From positions 6,634,001 through 6,698,000 of the forward strand of contig CM033113.1 of the NCBI GenBank assembly GCA_019321725.1: 64,000 bases of DNA, given 5' to 3'. Under the pieces are notes generated by a model. The model was not told the DNA's origin and searched no databases. It saw only the letters and a list, made by a program, of their open reading frames with translations. This document shows positions 1-13,100 of the stretch, in pieces (position 1 is the stretch's first letter; each line of letters opens with the position of its first letter). This stretch comes from Paulownia fortunei. Taxonomy: Eukaryota; Streptophyta; Magnoliopsida; Lamiales; Paulowniaceae. Position numbers and translations under genes: made by a program.

Positions 1-115
1 TATAGAGTGATAAATCACATAATATATTTTCAATTATACATTTCGCTTTATGCCATTTTGCTGCATGAGATTACAATGTATTTGGAATAAAGCATGCGTG
101 ATCATTCCTTTTCAG

Positions 116-310
116 GCTATCGCTAAAAAATTGGCGGAACTTAGTGGCAAAGGAGTGACAACAATCATCGGAGGAGGTGACTCTGTTGCTGCTGTTGAGA
201 AGGTTGGTCTGGCAGACAAGATGAGCCATATCTCAACTGGAGGTGGTGCAAGCTTGGAACTTCTTGAGGGGAAAACACTTCCTGGAGTCCTAGCCCTTGA
301 CGACGCATAA
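116..310 (+). CDS. PGK: Phosphoglycerate kinase, last exon (partial gene)
   Basis: This is the C-terminal 64 residues of phosphoglycerate kinase, the glycolytic enzyme that makes ATP and 3-phosphoglycerate from 1,3-bisphosphoglycerate. The exon opens after a TTTTCAG acceptor at 109-115 and ends with TAA at 308-310; earlier exons lie to the left of the window. Two family signatures are visible, the nucleotide-loop segments GGGDSVAA and [13 protein letters not shown]. The protein stops right after ALDDA. As I recall, plastid isoforms usually carry a short extra tail, so the short end favours the cytosolic isoform, but this is an inference. The family is certain; the isoform is less so. Confidence 0.93.
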   Translation, partial: AIAKKLAELSGKGVTTIIGGGDSVAAVEKVGLADKMSHISTGGGASLELLEGKTLPGVLALDDA

Positions 311-1586
311 ACTGATCTGTCTTGCTATTTTTTGTTTTGGTGCAACCCCGTTTGTTCTCATGTCTGGTTTATACCAGAGCGGGTTGTTGAGATAGATGTT
401 AAGAGCTGGTCTTGTAGAGTGACAGGCCAAATGCGAATAATCATCACCTCCATCACTGGAATACTTTGATGAATAGCAACTTTTTATCTGTTTTTCTGAG
501 TGAGATTTATGATAGTAGTAATGATTTTTGTGGATCAATCCCCCTCATGTTCACTGATGGACTTGCTGCAGTTGAACGGTTGCGTATGAAATTTATGGCC
601 GCTTGAGAGTTGCACCAAATTGACTGCTGCTAGCAAGTGAAATTGTGGAGTTGCAAAATTGTAGCACTGTATCGAGCTTGTGGGATTAAAATATAATTGT
701 AAAGAAACCATCCGTATGTAGAAAATGATCATACTTATAGTTCAAAAATTGCAGGCTTGCAGCCAAAGTGAATTTGATGGTTCTCTGTAGGCTTGTCAGT
801 GGGTAGGATCTTCCCCTACTTAGATTCATACTCAAAATAAGCCATGCTCAATCCGACCCTACCCCACCCGATCTAGGACTATGTGTACCCGATCATCACT
901 TCTCTAAGGGACTAAAATCTAGTCCTCATTACCAACACAACTGCATCGTTCGTGTGAATACCTACACAACCCAAGTTAGTTTTCCTTGCACCGTCACCTG
1001 CTGCTGGTCGTGGGGAATTTTGATTGCAAGTTGGATTTCAGCATCAACTATGAAGTAAAGGAAAATGCTAAATAGTATAAAGATGAAACAATTTATCATT
1101 TGGGAGAGTTATTGTTTCCCTCTGATCCAATCAACGATTTTCTAATTGCTAAAATGTCGAAAATAAAAATAATTAAGGTGTTGACGGACATTTGCAATCA
1201 GAATGACCATCAAGCCGAAAGAAATAGAAATTGACAAACCACCCAAACAGGGCGTCTACGTTTTATTATCTGCCAGATTTTAATTAATTAATTAATGGCA
1301 AAACAAACTCACAGGTTTATATAAAAAGCCCAAAAGAAGTGACTGTCCAATTAGGACCGACCCAACTCACGTTATTGGATCCAAGAAGCTCCCGCCCGTT
1401 GTCCTTTCACGGATGCTTGATGAACTCCCTCGTAGTTTAGACAGCGTGGGTATGCTGTTTTGTAGAAACCAAATCTTGTTTGAGGGCAAATTTCTTACCG
1501 AACTTTTGTGACTAACTGAAATGGAAAAATCCAGCTGGTAGCTATTAGGTTTCGACCTGCAACTTGAAACTTGTACCAATTGCGCC
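311..1586. other. Intergenic: PGK 3' UTR and promoter of the next gene
   Basis: This stretch should hold the PGK 3' untranslated region and the promoter of the methyltransferase gene starting at 1587. Short open frames here have no recognisable protein similarity. No RNA gene or transposon end was seen. Confidence 0.5.
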
Positions 1587-3891
1587 ATGGCTTTCATGGG
1601 AGTGTACCCAAATTCATACATTTCACTGACCCACAAATTCACTAAATTACAAAACAACCTCAGACTCTTCTTCTCCGCGCCACCACCACCATCGTTATCT
1701 TCGTCAAAATTACGCTCAATCTCAAGAAAAGCATCAATCTTCACGCATCTCGGTGCTCAACACGACGTCGTTACATCGCAAGTTGAAGTTCCCTCTTCCA
1801 ATTCATTTACCAAGCACAATGAGTTCCCCTTTAGAGGTTCGCTTCGTCTATTCTCACAATTTTAATTAATCGCACCACCTAGCAGATTGTTGGTATACAA
1901 GGTTGTGTTATTTGCTTGAATATGAGCTCAATTTTCTTCCCCCCACCCCTTTTTTTTTTGGATTTTTTGAGTTACTTATGTGATATATTATCAGGGTTAG
2001 AAGACGTGATGACAGGATACGTATTCGGCAAGAAGAAGGCCACTGAAGTTGCTCACGCGTAGGTATTTTTTTTACTCACCCAAAGATTGACAACTGTTTT
2101 TCTCCCCTTACTTTTTAATTTTTTTTTTTTAAATTTCGCAATTATGATTCTTGGATTGGTGCTAGTAAGTTGTGATTATAGTGATTTTAATTACTGTTAT
2201 TATATTAGGGTGTGGAAGAATGTTGTCCGGAAAGGGGACCTGGTTATTGACGCCACTTGTGGAAATGGATATGACACCCTAGCTATGCTAAGATTAATTG
2301 CTGATGATACGCGCAGAGGTCGTGTTTATGCGATGGACCTTCAAAAAGATGCTTTAGAAAGTACTTCGTCTTTGCTGGATCGGTCCGTCAGTGCTGATGA
2401 GGTGCTGCTGTTTTGCATGTTAGCTGGTGTCTTTGACAAGTGATTCTCAAATCTCTAGTGCGCATGACTTAGTTACTACTGTAGATTTTTAATAATTTTT
2501 TATTTCTCTCTATTAGTAGATGAACACTGCATTTTTATGTCATTAACAAATTTTATTGCTTTCTAATCTAAGTCATAGGGGAAGTTCATCAAGAACTTCT
2601 ACCTTATTTGACATCGCCATGCATTGTAGAACTAATGCAATTCAATTATGCAGACTTATACTTGGACAATGTCCACATAAGGGTGTTTTATTGATGCTGT
2701 GGTAGGTAGATGACCCTGTGCTCAAAAACTTAAGAGCTCAACCGATGCCAAGAGTCATGAAAAGATTGGTCTTTGGAACCACTAGGCAAATTATTTTCTC
2801 TCTAGCTAGGCATATCTCTTCATTGGAAACAAATACTGTTTTCTACTTGATCGGTTTTAGTTCCATGCACTATATGCTATTATGTTGGTAGAATGAGTAT
2901 CAACCCAGAGGCTGCTTGCAAGTCTCTTCCCTTGTATATCATGTGTGAACTGCTAGCAGTCTCATTACTGGTTTTGTTCCTGGCAATCAGTTTGATTCAC
3001 AGTTTGACTACAGTGAGCTGTAACCTCATTGCTTTTTGTTCCAAGTCTTCTGTTCATGCTTCTAGTTTTTACTGAACAATCATCATCTTAAACAAGATTA
3101 CTTTCTTCTTGTCTCTGTCTCTTCATTAGCCAAGTTTCTGAATTTGTCTTCACTGTTGTTATAGTTTCTTTTTGTGGCAATGCAGAGAGAACTTGTAGAA
3201 CTTTATGCTATGTGTCATACTAAAATGGAAGAACTTGTTCCAGTGGTGATGCTGTGAGGTACTATGTAGCCAAATATAAAAGGATGACTGCTTAAGATAT
3301 CAATTGGAAGACCCTGTATGATGTGAAAAATGACTTTCGACCACCTTCACATTTTTCATCTTTTTCTTTAGGTTAGTCGCATTCAATTTGGGTTACCTTC
3401 CAGGAGGTGACAAAAAGATTAAAACTGAGTCAGAAACGACATTACTTGCCTTAGAGGCTGCCAAGAGAATCCTTGCACCTAGAGGTCTCATCAGTATAGT
3501 GGCCTATGTGGGCCATTCTGGTGGAAGGTAACACTATGCCACCAATTATTATTATTTTTTATGGTTTATTTTTATTGATTATCATCATATAAAGTATGCG
3601 ATTTGCTCCTCTCACCTTACACATACGCATGTGCTTTTCTGGTGGTATTATTTTTATGTTCAGCATTGCTATTATTGTTGGCTGTCACAACGTATAGGTA
3701 ATCTTCTGTTTGGCTTCGTTTCTGGTTTTTGTTACTAATGAATTTATGATGTTTTTACTCTTTGTAGGGAGGAGTTTGAGATAGTCCAGTCTTTTGCAGC
3801 TGAATTACCTATTGACAATTGGGTCTGCTGCAAACTGGAAATGTTAAACCGGCCATTAGCTCCGGTACTTGTACTATTATCTAAAAAATGA
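1587..3891 (+). CDS. MnmM/YtqB-family SAM methyltransferase, organelle-targeted (6 exons)
   Basis: Proposed exons are 1587-1836, 1995-2058, 2209-2401, 3186-3253, 3372-3527 and 3768-3891, giving 284 residues. After about 83 residues rich in Ser, Arg and hydroxylated residues (a likely plastid or mitochondrial transit peptide) comes [14 protein letters not shown], then the SAM-binding motif [20 protein letters not shown], and the family signature [10 protein letters not shown]. The end, [15 protein letters not shown], also fits. The family (Pfam rRNA_methylase, B. subtilis YtqB) includes MnmM, which methylates the wobble uridine side chain of tRNA; I recall the plant member is At1g16445. The oddity is exon 4: the family-like donor at 3259 would put the gene out of frame because one base appears to be missing near 3241-3246. 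A GTGAGG donor at 3254 restores the frame with loss of two residues. It could be a functional gene with a shifted splice site, an early pseudogene, or a base-calling error. Confidence 0.8.
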
Positions 3892-5510
3892 GAGTAGACA
3901 TTTCTTTTGGCTACATAAGATTTTCATTTTTTTTTATTTGGTTTGTACTGATATTGTCTAAATATAAGCAGTGGCTTTTAGGTGTTCTATTAAAAATTCC
4001 TGCATCTTGTATTTCCTATAATGTCAGGGTTCAGGCATTGTTTGATATGTATTAGAATTCTATTTTTATCATTTTGCAATGTTAGCCTCAGCTCTCTATA
4101 CGTTCCTGTTTAGCATATAATGCCAGTGTCCGATATTCATTTGCAATATGCATTTGTCATTCAATTCTCTTCGGAATTTTGATAGATCTAATATTGAAAT
4201 GCGTAAAATATTTTTATCAGAATTACAACTATATCCGAGACAAAGAGTTTAATTCTTTTTTCTTACGAAATTTCTCCATAGATGGTGTTTATGGGATATG
4301 ATAATTGTTTCTCAAAATACAGCAATTCACTTGTGATAGTAACATTACACACAAGAACTTTCAAACTATGTAAGTATTTTAGAACTCTCTTAAATTTAAG
4401 AGAAAAATAAGAAGAGAATGAACAAGATGAAAATGATGAAATTTGAGAGTTTATTTATAGTTTCAAAAAATTGTGGTGTCAATTCATGAGTGAGTATAAT
4501 TTTCGATCGGCAATTATCTCTTAAAATACAACGATTCACTTCTTGTGATAGTAATACTATCCAAGTACTTTCGAACTATATAAGTATTTTAGATCTCTTT
4601 TATATTTGAAAGAAAGATAAGAAAAGAATAAATAAGATGAAAATGATAAAATTTGAGGGGTGTATTTATAGTTTTCGAAAAATTATAGTGTCAATTTGTG
4701 AGTAAGTGTAATTTTCAGTACGAATCAATTTGAGACGTATGATTGCATCCGTCTGCAAAGAGGGCAATGATTCGGTCCACTCACATAGTGCAAAGTGCAC
4801 TTTTAACGTGCCCAATGCGACTTTTACGATATGCGCGCGCAAGTTCGAATGACACCATTTTCGTAGTTCATTAACCTAATTAAAGTTAGTCAAAAAACTA
4901 CTATAATGTAGCATAGGAGAGCTCTATTTGATTATTTTTTACTAAAGTAAAATTTTATATATGTAAGACAAAGTTGTTCCAATTTTTTAATGTGGAATTG
5001 TGACTTTTTTTATATTTAATTATTTATTTAAGTGATTTATTTTATTTATTAATTTCTTATTAATCCAAAATTAATTTTGAAAAATCAAGTATATTAAACT
5101 TATCTACTCACGACGTAAATTACGTTTAATCAATTTATATCTATTTTTATAAAATAAAATTCACTTTATTTATTGATCAAAAATTGGATCAAAATTTAAT
5201 TTTCAATACCAATTTTAAATAAATTCTACTAATTTTTACCATTTACAATTGTAGAAGTTTTGGGTTCCTGCCGTAATACCCAACGCACACCTTTTGAAAG
5301 AGGAGGCCGTAAAAAGATTTTGAAAACAAGATGAAGTAAATAAAATAAAAAAGATAGGAACATTTGTTTGCACAAGGGGTAAATGAAATAAACAAATAAA
5401 AATGCAATAATAATCAAGATGAAGGAGAGAAGAGAGTGGAGTTCAGTCAAAAAGACAGCAGTAGAAATGTAGGATGCTCGACAGTCGCTCCAGAGTTGTA
5501 AAACTGGAAA
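3892..5510. other. Intergenic, repeat-derived
   Basis: No gene seen. The stretch holds the methyltransferase 3' UTR, a duplicated LTR-like block (listed separately), a GC-richer patch at about 4730-4870 resembling a decayed retrotransposon, and AT-rich DNA from 4880 to 5220. Confidence 0.5.
4300..4720. repeat. Two diverged tandem copies of a ~209-bp LTR-like block
   Basis: Two similar blocks follow each other with an offset of about 209 bases. Each runs from an AAAATACA motif (4314 and 4523), through an AAGATGAAAATGAT motif, to a stretch containing TTTATAG and a GTGTCAATT motif. The composition resembles the leader part of a plant LTR retrotransposon, but I found no TG...CA ends or coding region, so the class is unproven. 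Confidence 0.5.
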
Positions 5511-5583
5511 CGATCGCGATGGGACTCGAACCCACAATCTCCCGCTCCGGAGGCGAGCGCCTTATCCATTAGGCCACGCGATC
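5511..5583 (-). tRNA. tRNA-Arg (anticodon CCG)
   Basis: The minus strand folds into a complete cloverleaf. The 7-bp acceptor stem GATCGCG/CGCGATC pairs perfectly (5577-5583 with 5512-5518). The D arm is GCC-TAATGGATAA-GGC. The anticodon loop is CTCCGGA with CCG at 5548-5550, and its five stem pairs include one G-U. The T arm is GTGGG-TTCGAGT-CCCAT, and the discriminator base is G. CCG reads the arginine codon CGG. Internal A and B boxes for RNA polymerase III are intact, there is no intron, and CCA is not encoded, as usual for a nuclear tRNA gene. Confidence 0.95.
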
Positions 5584-6106
5584 GAGAACGGAACGAATGC
5601 GTTGAGATTAAATTCATACGTATATTCAACATTCAATTTATCAGCATATGTAATTTGAAGGAGATAAAAAGTTCTTTTTTTAGAACTTTATTATCTTTTT
5701 TTCCTTTCTTGAAAAACAAAATTAATACTTCCAATTTTCTGTCATGAAATTATAACTAATTTGCAAAAATTTTCCTTGACGAAATTTTCTGCCTCTCCAT
5801 CGATTAATCACCCTACAGAAGGGCTGCAATAATAAAGGCTTTGCAGCAAACGGTATAGGCATAGACTCACCAGTTTATATCTAAATTCAGAAACCAGAAT
5901 AAAAGACGCAGTGAAAAAATAAAAATAAAAACAATTATGTAGTAGCATATAAAGGATATCAACAAAACCAGAGTGGAAAAGGAGTCAAAATTCTAGCAGG
6001 CAGACCAGACCATACAAATCAGCCATCAGATCTTTATGTTTGGCAACAAGTTAGAAAAGGAAGCAGAGGGATTCTTGGTCTTAGTATCTGTACAAGGATT
6101 GCTTTC
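5584..6106. other. Intergenic, nothing recognised
   Basis: AT-rich sequence between the tRNA and the patellin-like fragment. I see no coding signal, repeat end or RNA gene. Confidence 0.5.
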
Positions 6107-6303
6107 TTATGGATATATTCCATTCTCTATGGTGATGACAACCTTGCCAGGTTTATTGTTTTTGAATTCTTTCCAGCTTATCATGCTTCCCTTCTTCACA
6201 ATTATCGTATAAAAGACCCTTCATCAGTTGCGATAATTTCCTCTTTGTAATTAACATCCCAGCCTACTACGATGTTCAGGTCCCAAATCAAAGTGTTTCC
6301 GAG
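6107..6303 (-). pseudogene. Patellin-like (SEC14/GOLD) terminal exon fragment, frameshifted
   Basis: Reading the minus strand from an apparent acceptor (AACAG at 6304-6308), the frame gives WDLNIVVGWDVNYKEE and then ATDEGSF. The match continues in another frame as YTIIVKKGS and NNKPGKVVITIENGIYP, ending in TAA at 6107-6109. Order and wording match the GOLD domain at the C-terminus of patellins, plant phosphoinositide-binding SEC14-like proteins that help build the cell plate and traffic membranes. The break near 6218 is a one-base frameshift. The usual ending after the ENG motif (a short basic run) is absent. I found no CRAL-TRIO exons in the 1.4 kb upstream. It is best read as a relic; an error-bearing last exon of a rearranged gene is the alternative. 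Confidence 0.6.
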
Positions 6304-7683
6304 CTGTTACCAAAAATTATAACCACTTAGTTTACACGAATTCATGTAAAACTATGTAGGAGATTCCAACGCACGAGAGATTAGTGGACATAATTGCAAG
6401 TATTTGCAGAGTACTCACAACTTCAAAGTTTCCATTCAAACTCTCAAGACAAAAAGGCTGGAATAAGTGCACCTTTTATAAGGAATCATGTATTCACAAA
6501 TATATTTGGTGTTTTTTGTTTTTATTATTCTAGTATGGTCTTGAGCAAATATGGTAAAGACAGAATTGCTGCATGTGCATGAGGTCCGTACTTGGTGGTG
6601 CTCTTCCTCTACAAACTAGTTATCTTTAGATTATGAAAAGAAGACGGAACAAATAAAACTGAATGAGAAGAACTCATGGTTGGCTCTCAGTCTCACTGCG
6701 CCAATTTTTGTGGGCTTTAAAGGGTTCTTTCTTACATATTTTTATTTTAATTTATTTTAAAGGAGTTTCTTCAGGTTTTTTTCTTCTTTGTTTTTGGCAG
6801 AAAATTAATGATTTATTTCACTGATTGAACTTTATTTAGAATCAGAAATTTTCCCATCTCAATTTAAATGAATTAAATTTGAGGTTCATGGCAGTTTGAA
6901 TTTGTTTGTGAAGCAGACAAGTAAAGTGTGTGGATTAAAAATAAAATTAAAAAAGGAGCACCACGAGATTATAAGCCCCGTTCAGTTAGTCGTCTAAGAC
7001 GACCAAGTGAATAACTGTGGAAATCGGCCAAAGTATATCCAAGCAAGGTGGCCACAAGGCTCCACACACGTCTCAGCCCCCTTGCCTAATGGCATGGGCC
7101 ACCTAGTTGCTAGGAGGTGCCTCGTTTTCAAGCCCGCATCTCTGCGGAATTTGGCCCGGGGACTTTCCTGAGTCCAAGCCCACTAAACCGTGGGTCACAA
7201 CCCATTCCCTTCATCTCGTGGCTATTTGCCAAGGTACTTTGCAGTTCATCTATATATGACGTGTCTAAAATTGTAGAAGTTTCGATGTGGGACAAAGTAG
7301 AGCCCTTTCATCACTTAGAACCCCTTTTTCTTTTCTAGAAAATGAAGCATAGAGGTGTAGATCTAGAAAAATCAGAAGTACCGTTGGCAGAGGATATAAT
7401 GCAAAGAGTGAGTCACTATTTTAGTACCAGGCTATGTTCCCCCACATATGGGGTTTGATACCTCCACCCCATTCTTTCTCTTCTTCCCCACCTAAACTCA
7501 CATCATGCTAGTGTCGTGAAAGGAACAAAAAGATTCAGGTACTTTCAACATTCACAAATACTCCAGGGTTCAATTTATGTCAGTATTTACATTTTCTTTA
7601 CATCACAACCAATGATGACTAGTGAACAAATCAAACCTCAGGATGTGCATGAAATCGATGGCCATCAAAAGCATTCATTACAT
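6304..7683. other. Intergenic with a possible SINE and the sulfurtransferase 3' UTR
   Basis: No intact gene. Around 7080-7190 there is a tRNA-like patch (listed separately). The last few hundred bases should be the 3' UTR of the minus-strand sulfurtransferase gene. Confidence 0.45.
7080..7190 (+). repeat. Possible tRNA-derived SINE fragment
   Basis: The GC-richer stretch contains TAATGGCATGGGCCACC, resembling a Pol III A box, followed about 30 bases later by GTTTTCAAGCCC, resembling a B box. No target-site duplication or tail could be fixed, so this rests on box similarity only. Confidence 0.3.
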
Positions 7684-10123
7684 CTACATTTGGGAAGAGG
7701 CGACGGGTGTATCAGGATTTGTTCCCCATTCTGTCCATGACCCATCATATACCGGAACATTGGTCTTCCCTAGTCGATGAAGGCCCTGAAAGGTGAATCC
7801 AGGCGTGTCTGAGATTTTATATACTGGTTGATACATGGTAATGAACAAAGTTTGCAAATAGAGAAAAAATTAAAAACATGTAAAAGAACAAATAACAAAT
7901 AGTAATGAAGGACCCCCTTTGTTCGATATATTTCTGTTTTGATGGGTGAGGTCAGAGCTGGATAAGAGCGGGACTCACCAAAGCCAGAATACATGCAGTC
8001 ACACCAGTGCCGCATGACGTTAATACAGGGCTGTCCAATGAGATTCCTGTAAAAGATCAAATTTTGCTGAGCAACTGCAAAATAGCTACAAATGCCTTTT
8101 ATTGATTTGAATGACAGGAAATATCAATTGAGGCAACAACCTCTATACAACATGCATAGCTGTCAGATAAAATAGAGGAGTATTCAAAAGCAAAGATCAT
8201 GCCAACCACACAAGCAAGCAGGCTAGCATAACACCTATAGGCTCAAACATCGCTCTGCACACACATGTGGATGCACAAGGACACTATTCCTAACCTTCCT
8301 GTTCAAATCTCTTCTCCAGCTCAGCTGCAGGTAAGAGTGTCTGAGAGCCATCCAACATCTGTAAAAAACATCAGAAAGCCATAAATAAGTGCTTCACAAC
8401 TTATATTGTGACAACAAAGGAATAGCAACCATGCCAACAGCAATGGAACAAGACCAATATGAAAAATGAAAAAACTAGAACTAAAAACGTTCATCTCACA
8501 AGAGTTCGAGTCCATCATCCCAGATTACAGGCATGTGTCAACTTGGAGCAGATACACAAAATTGGATTGCAGAAAAGCTTGAAAGAGTTCAATTGATAAT
8601 AAAAAAGTCGTGAGCACCTTGTTTTAGACTAGACAGAAGCAAATATGGCGAAAGAACTTCAGAATTACTCCATAGCCAAAATACACTCGGAACATTGTTT
8701 TATCAGAAGCTTAAAAGAGTTGGATCTTATTCTTTTTCTTTTAAAACCGCTAATGACTCCTCATTGGCAACATAAAAGATTTTTGTACTGTACCCAGATA
8801 TTGGAAATGGAATATCAGTATTGTTGGCACTCAAAATTTGGTACAATAATTCTACATCTCAACAGGATTTGATACTAGGGTCTACAAGTATCTTGCCTTC
8901 AAATACCCTAGAGATAAAAAGTGGACTTATTGATATCCTGAAATTGATAACTGAAAATCATGATCCACAAAATATGGAGGGAGAAGGAATCAAGCCAACT
9001 AGCAGCTAAATTCTTTCCACATTTGTCTTTTTTTATGTAAAACTATGGTGATCAGAAATGAGATATACAGGACAACTCCTGAAAGACAAGCTCCAGTGAG
9101 TCATTAGTTCCAATTACAGATTAGTCTTCTACCTGGGAAAAGGGAAGACATTTGCTCCTTGGAACATGGCCACTTCTTATTCCCTTCCGTGGCTCTGGAG
9201 CAACCCCATCAAATCTGTGAGAAAAACAAATACAACAGAGTTGAGATATGAATTTTCTGATGGCGAGATTCATCTTCTTGCTTGAAGAGTTTTTTGATTC
9301 ATTGTTGGCCTTTTTATAGGCCAGAGAAAACAGCTATTTAGATTATTCAGAAAAGTAGAACATCATATATTATATTGTGTGACTAACTGATCAATTAATC
9401 TCTGATCCTTAACAAAACACATACGGAGGCATGTGAGAATATTAATATAGCTAATACTTCAAGGGTATAAACAAGAATATTAGTAAATAAGAGATGGCCA
9501 TTAATAAAATAGTATATCACGAATAATCTACCTATCTTTCGAACGAGCATCTACATGCTGAAGCGTTTGTTCCTCAATATTTTTCTGAACCTGAAAACCA
9601 AACAGAAACACAAAACCCATAAGTTTAAATGTTCACATACAAAAACCATCAGACCAAGAAATGTTGTACTGATCCAGCACCTTGCAGTTATCCAAAGTGA
9701 CAGAAACCTGAGTCCAAATTTCTCCTACCCCACATATCCATAGTTAATATTCCCCCAAAAGAGGTTACAGTTAAGCATTTTGGTGTATGAGACCAAAACA
9801 AAATGATACTAGTCATGCGGACACAAATAACAAGCCTGAAATGGTGAAATTGTAATCCTTAATTGTCAAGTGATCAGTTTCCAGAATCAAGTTTAATTTT
9901 ATTAACATCAGAATTCCTGTTCGCATGGAATTGCATGTGCCACTTTCTTAACAGTCTCAATCAAATCTACTTGCTAGGGCAACTGGTGAGACCCTACAAT
10001 GCATTGCATTCATTAGACAAGCTCCTCATTTTAGTCGGAGCATTTGATCTTCCCCAAGAAAAATAAAAATGTTAAGACAATGAAACCATTCAATCAAAAT
10101 TCTTAAGATGTTTATAATTGCAT

Positions 10124-10156
<33 letters not shown>

Positions 10157-13100
10157 TAGAGATACACACACACACACATCCCCATACATATAACATGACA
10201 TAAGATATTTAAAAAGTGATAGGATTATGCTTCAATAGAGAGCATGAATGTAGGAACAAGGGAATAAGTTGCTGTGGTCTTGGGGCGCATGGGTGCAAGA
10301 GGCATCATATTTACATAAATGAACTCAGTTAGCAGCAAGCAGTTTCAATATAGCAAGTAAGAAACTCGGAGCTAAACAATGAAAAATGAAACTCAGAGAA
10401 AAAAATATACCTGCTCGAGTGTCCAGACAAGATGTGGCTGAAAATTGGTTTGAAAGGTAATTGGTCCAACCTGAAGATCATCAAGTACCTAATCTTATTC
10501 TTGAACCAAGGGAAGCATAAAACAGAACACATATTGACATTGAAAATCAAATGTAGTGAAGTTGACTTAAAGGTACTAGCCTGGAACTGAGACATACAAA
10601 GGGAATCAGGGGAGAAATGCAAATTGACATTGATAATACACAACATACCCGTTGTCCCTGGTACACTTTCTCTATTGCATCACTGGCAGCACTAGCTTTC
10701 AAGATAGCATCACTTGACACACTTGATTCAACATCAAAGCCTGAAGCACGCCATCTCGGTAGGCCACCATCCAAAACCCAAATCCTGCCATGCCCAAATA
10801 CTCGAAACATCCTGTTTATTGAACGAAAACATAGAAGTTCATTTTACCTATGATGATCAAAGATGTCTCAAGTTAAATACCATATGCTTGTTACTTATCA
10901 AACTTAAAAACTCACCACCAAACACGAGCTGCACTGAAAATTCCCTTCCCATCATAAACAATAAGGCCATCTTTATTCTCAATGCCAAGGGCAGAAACAG
11001 CGGCAGCAAATGCTTCTTCTGATGGCAACATATGGGGCAACTGTATACACCATTAGGAATGAAAAGAATTTTAGATTATTCATCACATGCAAATGATTAA
11101 CGCATGCAGGGAGACCCCCCCCCCCCCCCCTCAATTTTGTACAAACATATTTTTTGTTTACAAAATTTAATAAAATTAAAATTTTTGCCCCCTTTTAAAT
11201 TATGAAATTATCTCAGTTGCCCCCCCTCAAATTTTTATAATCTTATTTTGAATATATAAATTTAAAGATATTCTTTGAAACTTCATTTTTTCAAAATTTT
11301 AGGTGATTTTTATTAATATAAAGTTTTAAAAGGTATTTCTACTATTAAAATTTTATTATGATTTTACCTCTACAAACATGATTTATATTAATCAAAAGAT
11401 ACTCATTATTGTTATTTTTTATACTTATTTGTTAGTTTTTAACTTATTTGATTCCACTTTCTTTACTTATTATTTGAGATTATTCAAATTTTTATGTTAC
11501 AAAAAATCATAAGTGTAGGTTTTTCAAAATACATTTCATTTGAATAATGAATATGAAATAATGCTCAAATGTACGCAATAGTTTTTGGAAGCAAGTTTGA
11601 TTGACAAATTCATTTTTGACATGTTACTATAAATTTTTATAACATTAAGAATTTTTTTTAAAAAAAAATAGTTCTCTTTCACAATAAAAATATTTAAGAA
11701 CTTCATTAGTTTTTAATATATTTTTAATTCATTGTTTTCTTGTAACATTTTTTCATTCACATTTATATAATTTATTTATTTTATTGAGTTTTCTTTGTCT
11801 AATACTTTGCGTTTCATTTACTTTTCAGTTTTGTTTGGTCCAATAAGAAATACATTCTCATTTTATTTTTGTTACTCTTTGAAATATGATTTCACAACAT
11901 CATATTTAGAACATTAAAATTAATTTTTTTTATTGAAGACTTTTCCTCGAGTAATCTTCAACAAATATGTAAGAAGAACCATTTTTTTTTTCACAATAAT
12001 AAGACAATTTTGAACACTTAATAATGACTCATAAGATTGTAATAAAACTGTGAGAATTACTCTAACATTCGGATTATATTTTCTAACATTGTAAATTAGT
12101 TTTTGTTTTGAGTTAGATTGAATTAGAATTGATTCTCATTTTTATTTAAAAGTCGTTTTTTTGTTCAAATACTTATGCAGATAAAATAGGTATGAGAAAT
12201 TTATGTATAAATATCACATTTTTATTTATAGTTGTATTTAATTTTTAATAATTAATTAATAAAAAATCACAATAAGAAAATATTTTTATAGGTAAAAAAA
12301 TAATTAATATTATATTTTTTATGATCAAATCTTGCCCTGCCTATACTGAAATCCTGGTTCCGCCCCTGAATGCATGCATATAAATGCAACTACACTATTA
12401 AATTGCTGAACAAAAATCCAAACAATCAATCTCCTGGACGTGGGCGGACTATTGGCTGCACTATGTTGTTATATCTTGATAAAGAAAATCAACAAAGCAA
12501 AGAAACAAAAGAACATGAGTTCTCTTACATGAACAACCAGATACAACATATGCAAGTGTCATACTTTATAAATACAGAAGATGCTTTACCAGAAAAAAAA
12601 AAATACAAGTACTACAATACAAATAAACCTACACAGAATCAAGGAAGTTTTGCACAAAGCGAAACCAAGTTTAGGAGCATTATTAATTCATATTCAGAAA
12701 AAGAGAATCTTACATTAGTTGTTCGATCTGATATGCCATCAACATCAAAGAAAAGTGCACCAGGAATATGTGCAACCTGTTAAACAAGACAATGAAAGTC
12801 TCCAATATAAAACTATGATAGGAAATTAAACACTAAAATAGCAGTGTCAAACACAAATCACCATATCAATGTTAAAAAGAAATGGTTGCAATTTGAAAAA
12901 GAGTACAAGTGCTAAAAAGTAGAGTTATTATAGGTAAATATTTTTGAAGCCTGTGATGGTAGAAAGCAAGAATTAAGTAAAAATAAATAACATATGTAAA
13001 CATGCGTCAGCACCTGATACTCTTGAAGTGGATTTCTCTGTTCATCTGGCATGTACCAGGATGCATCCAACACCTGAAAATAATTGGCACCAAGTTATAA

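Noticed and set aside
12370..12783. 137-residue open frame on the plus strand
   Set aside because: Antisense to STR1 exon 4 and intron sequence beside the hAT-like element; no family features.
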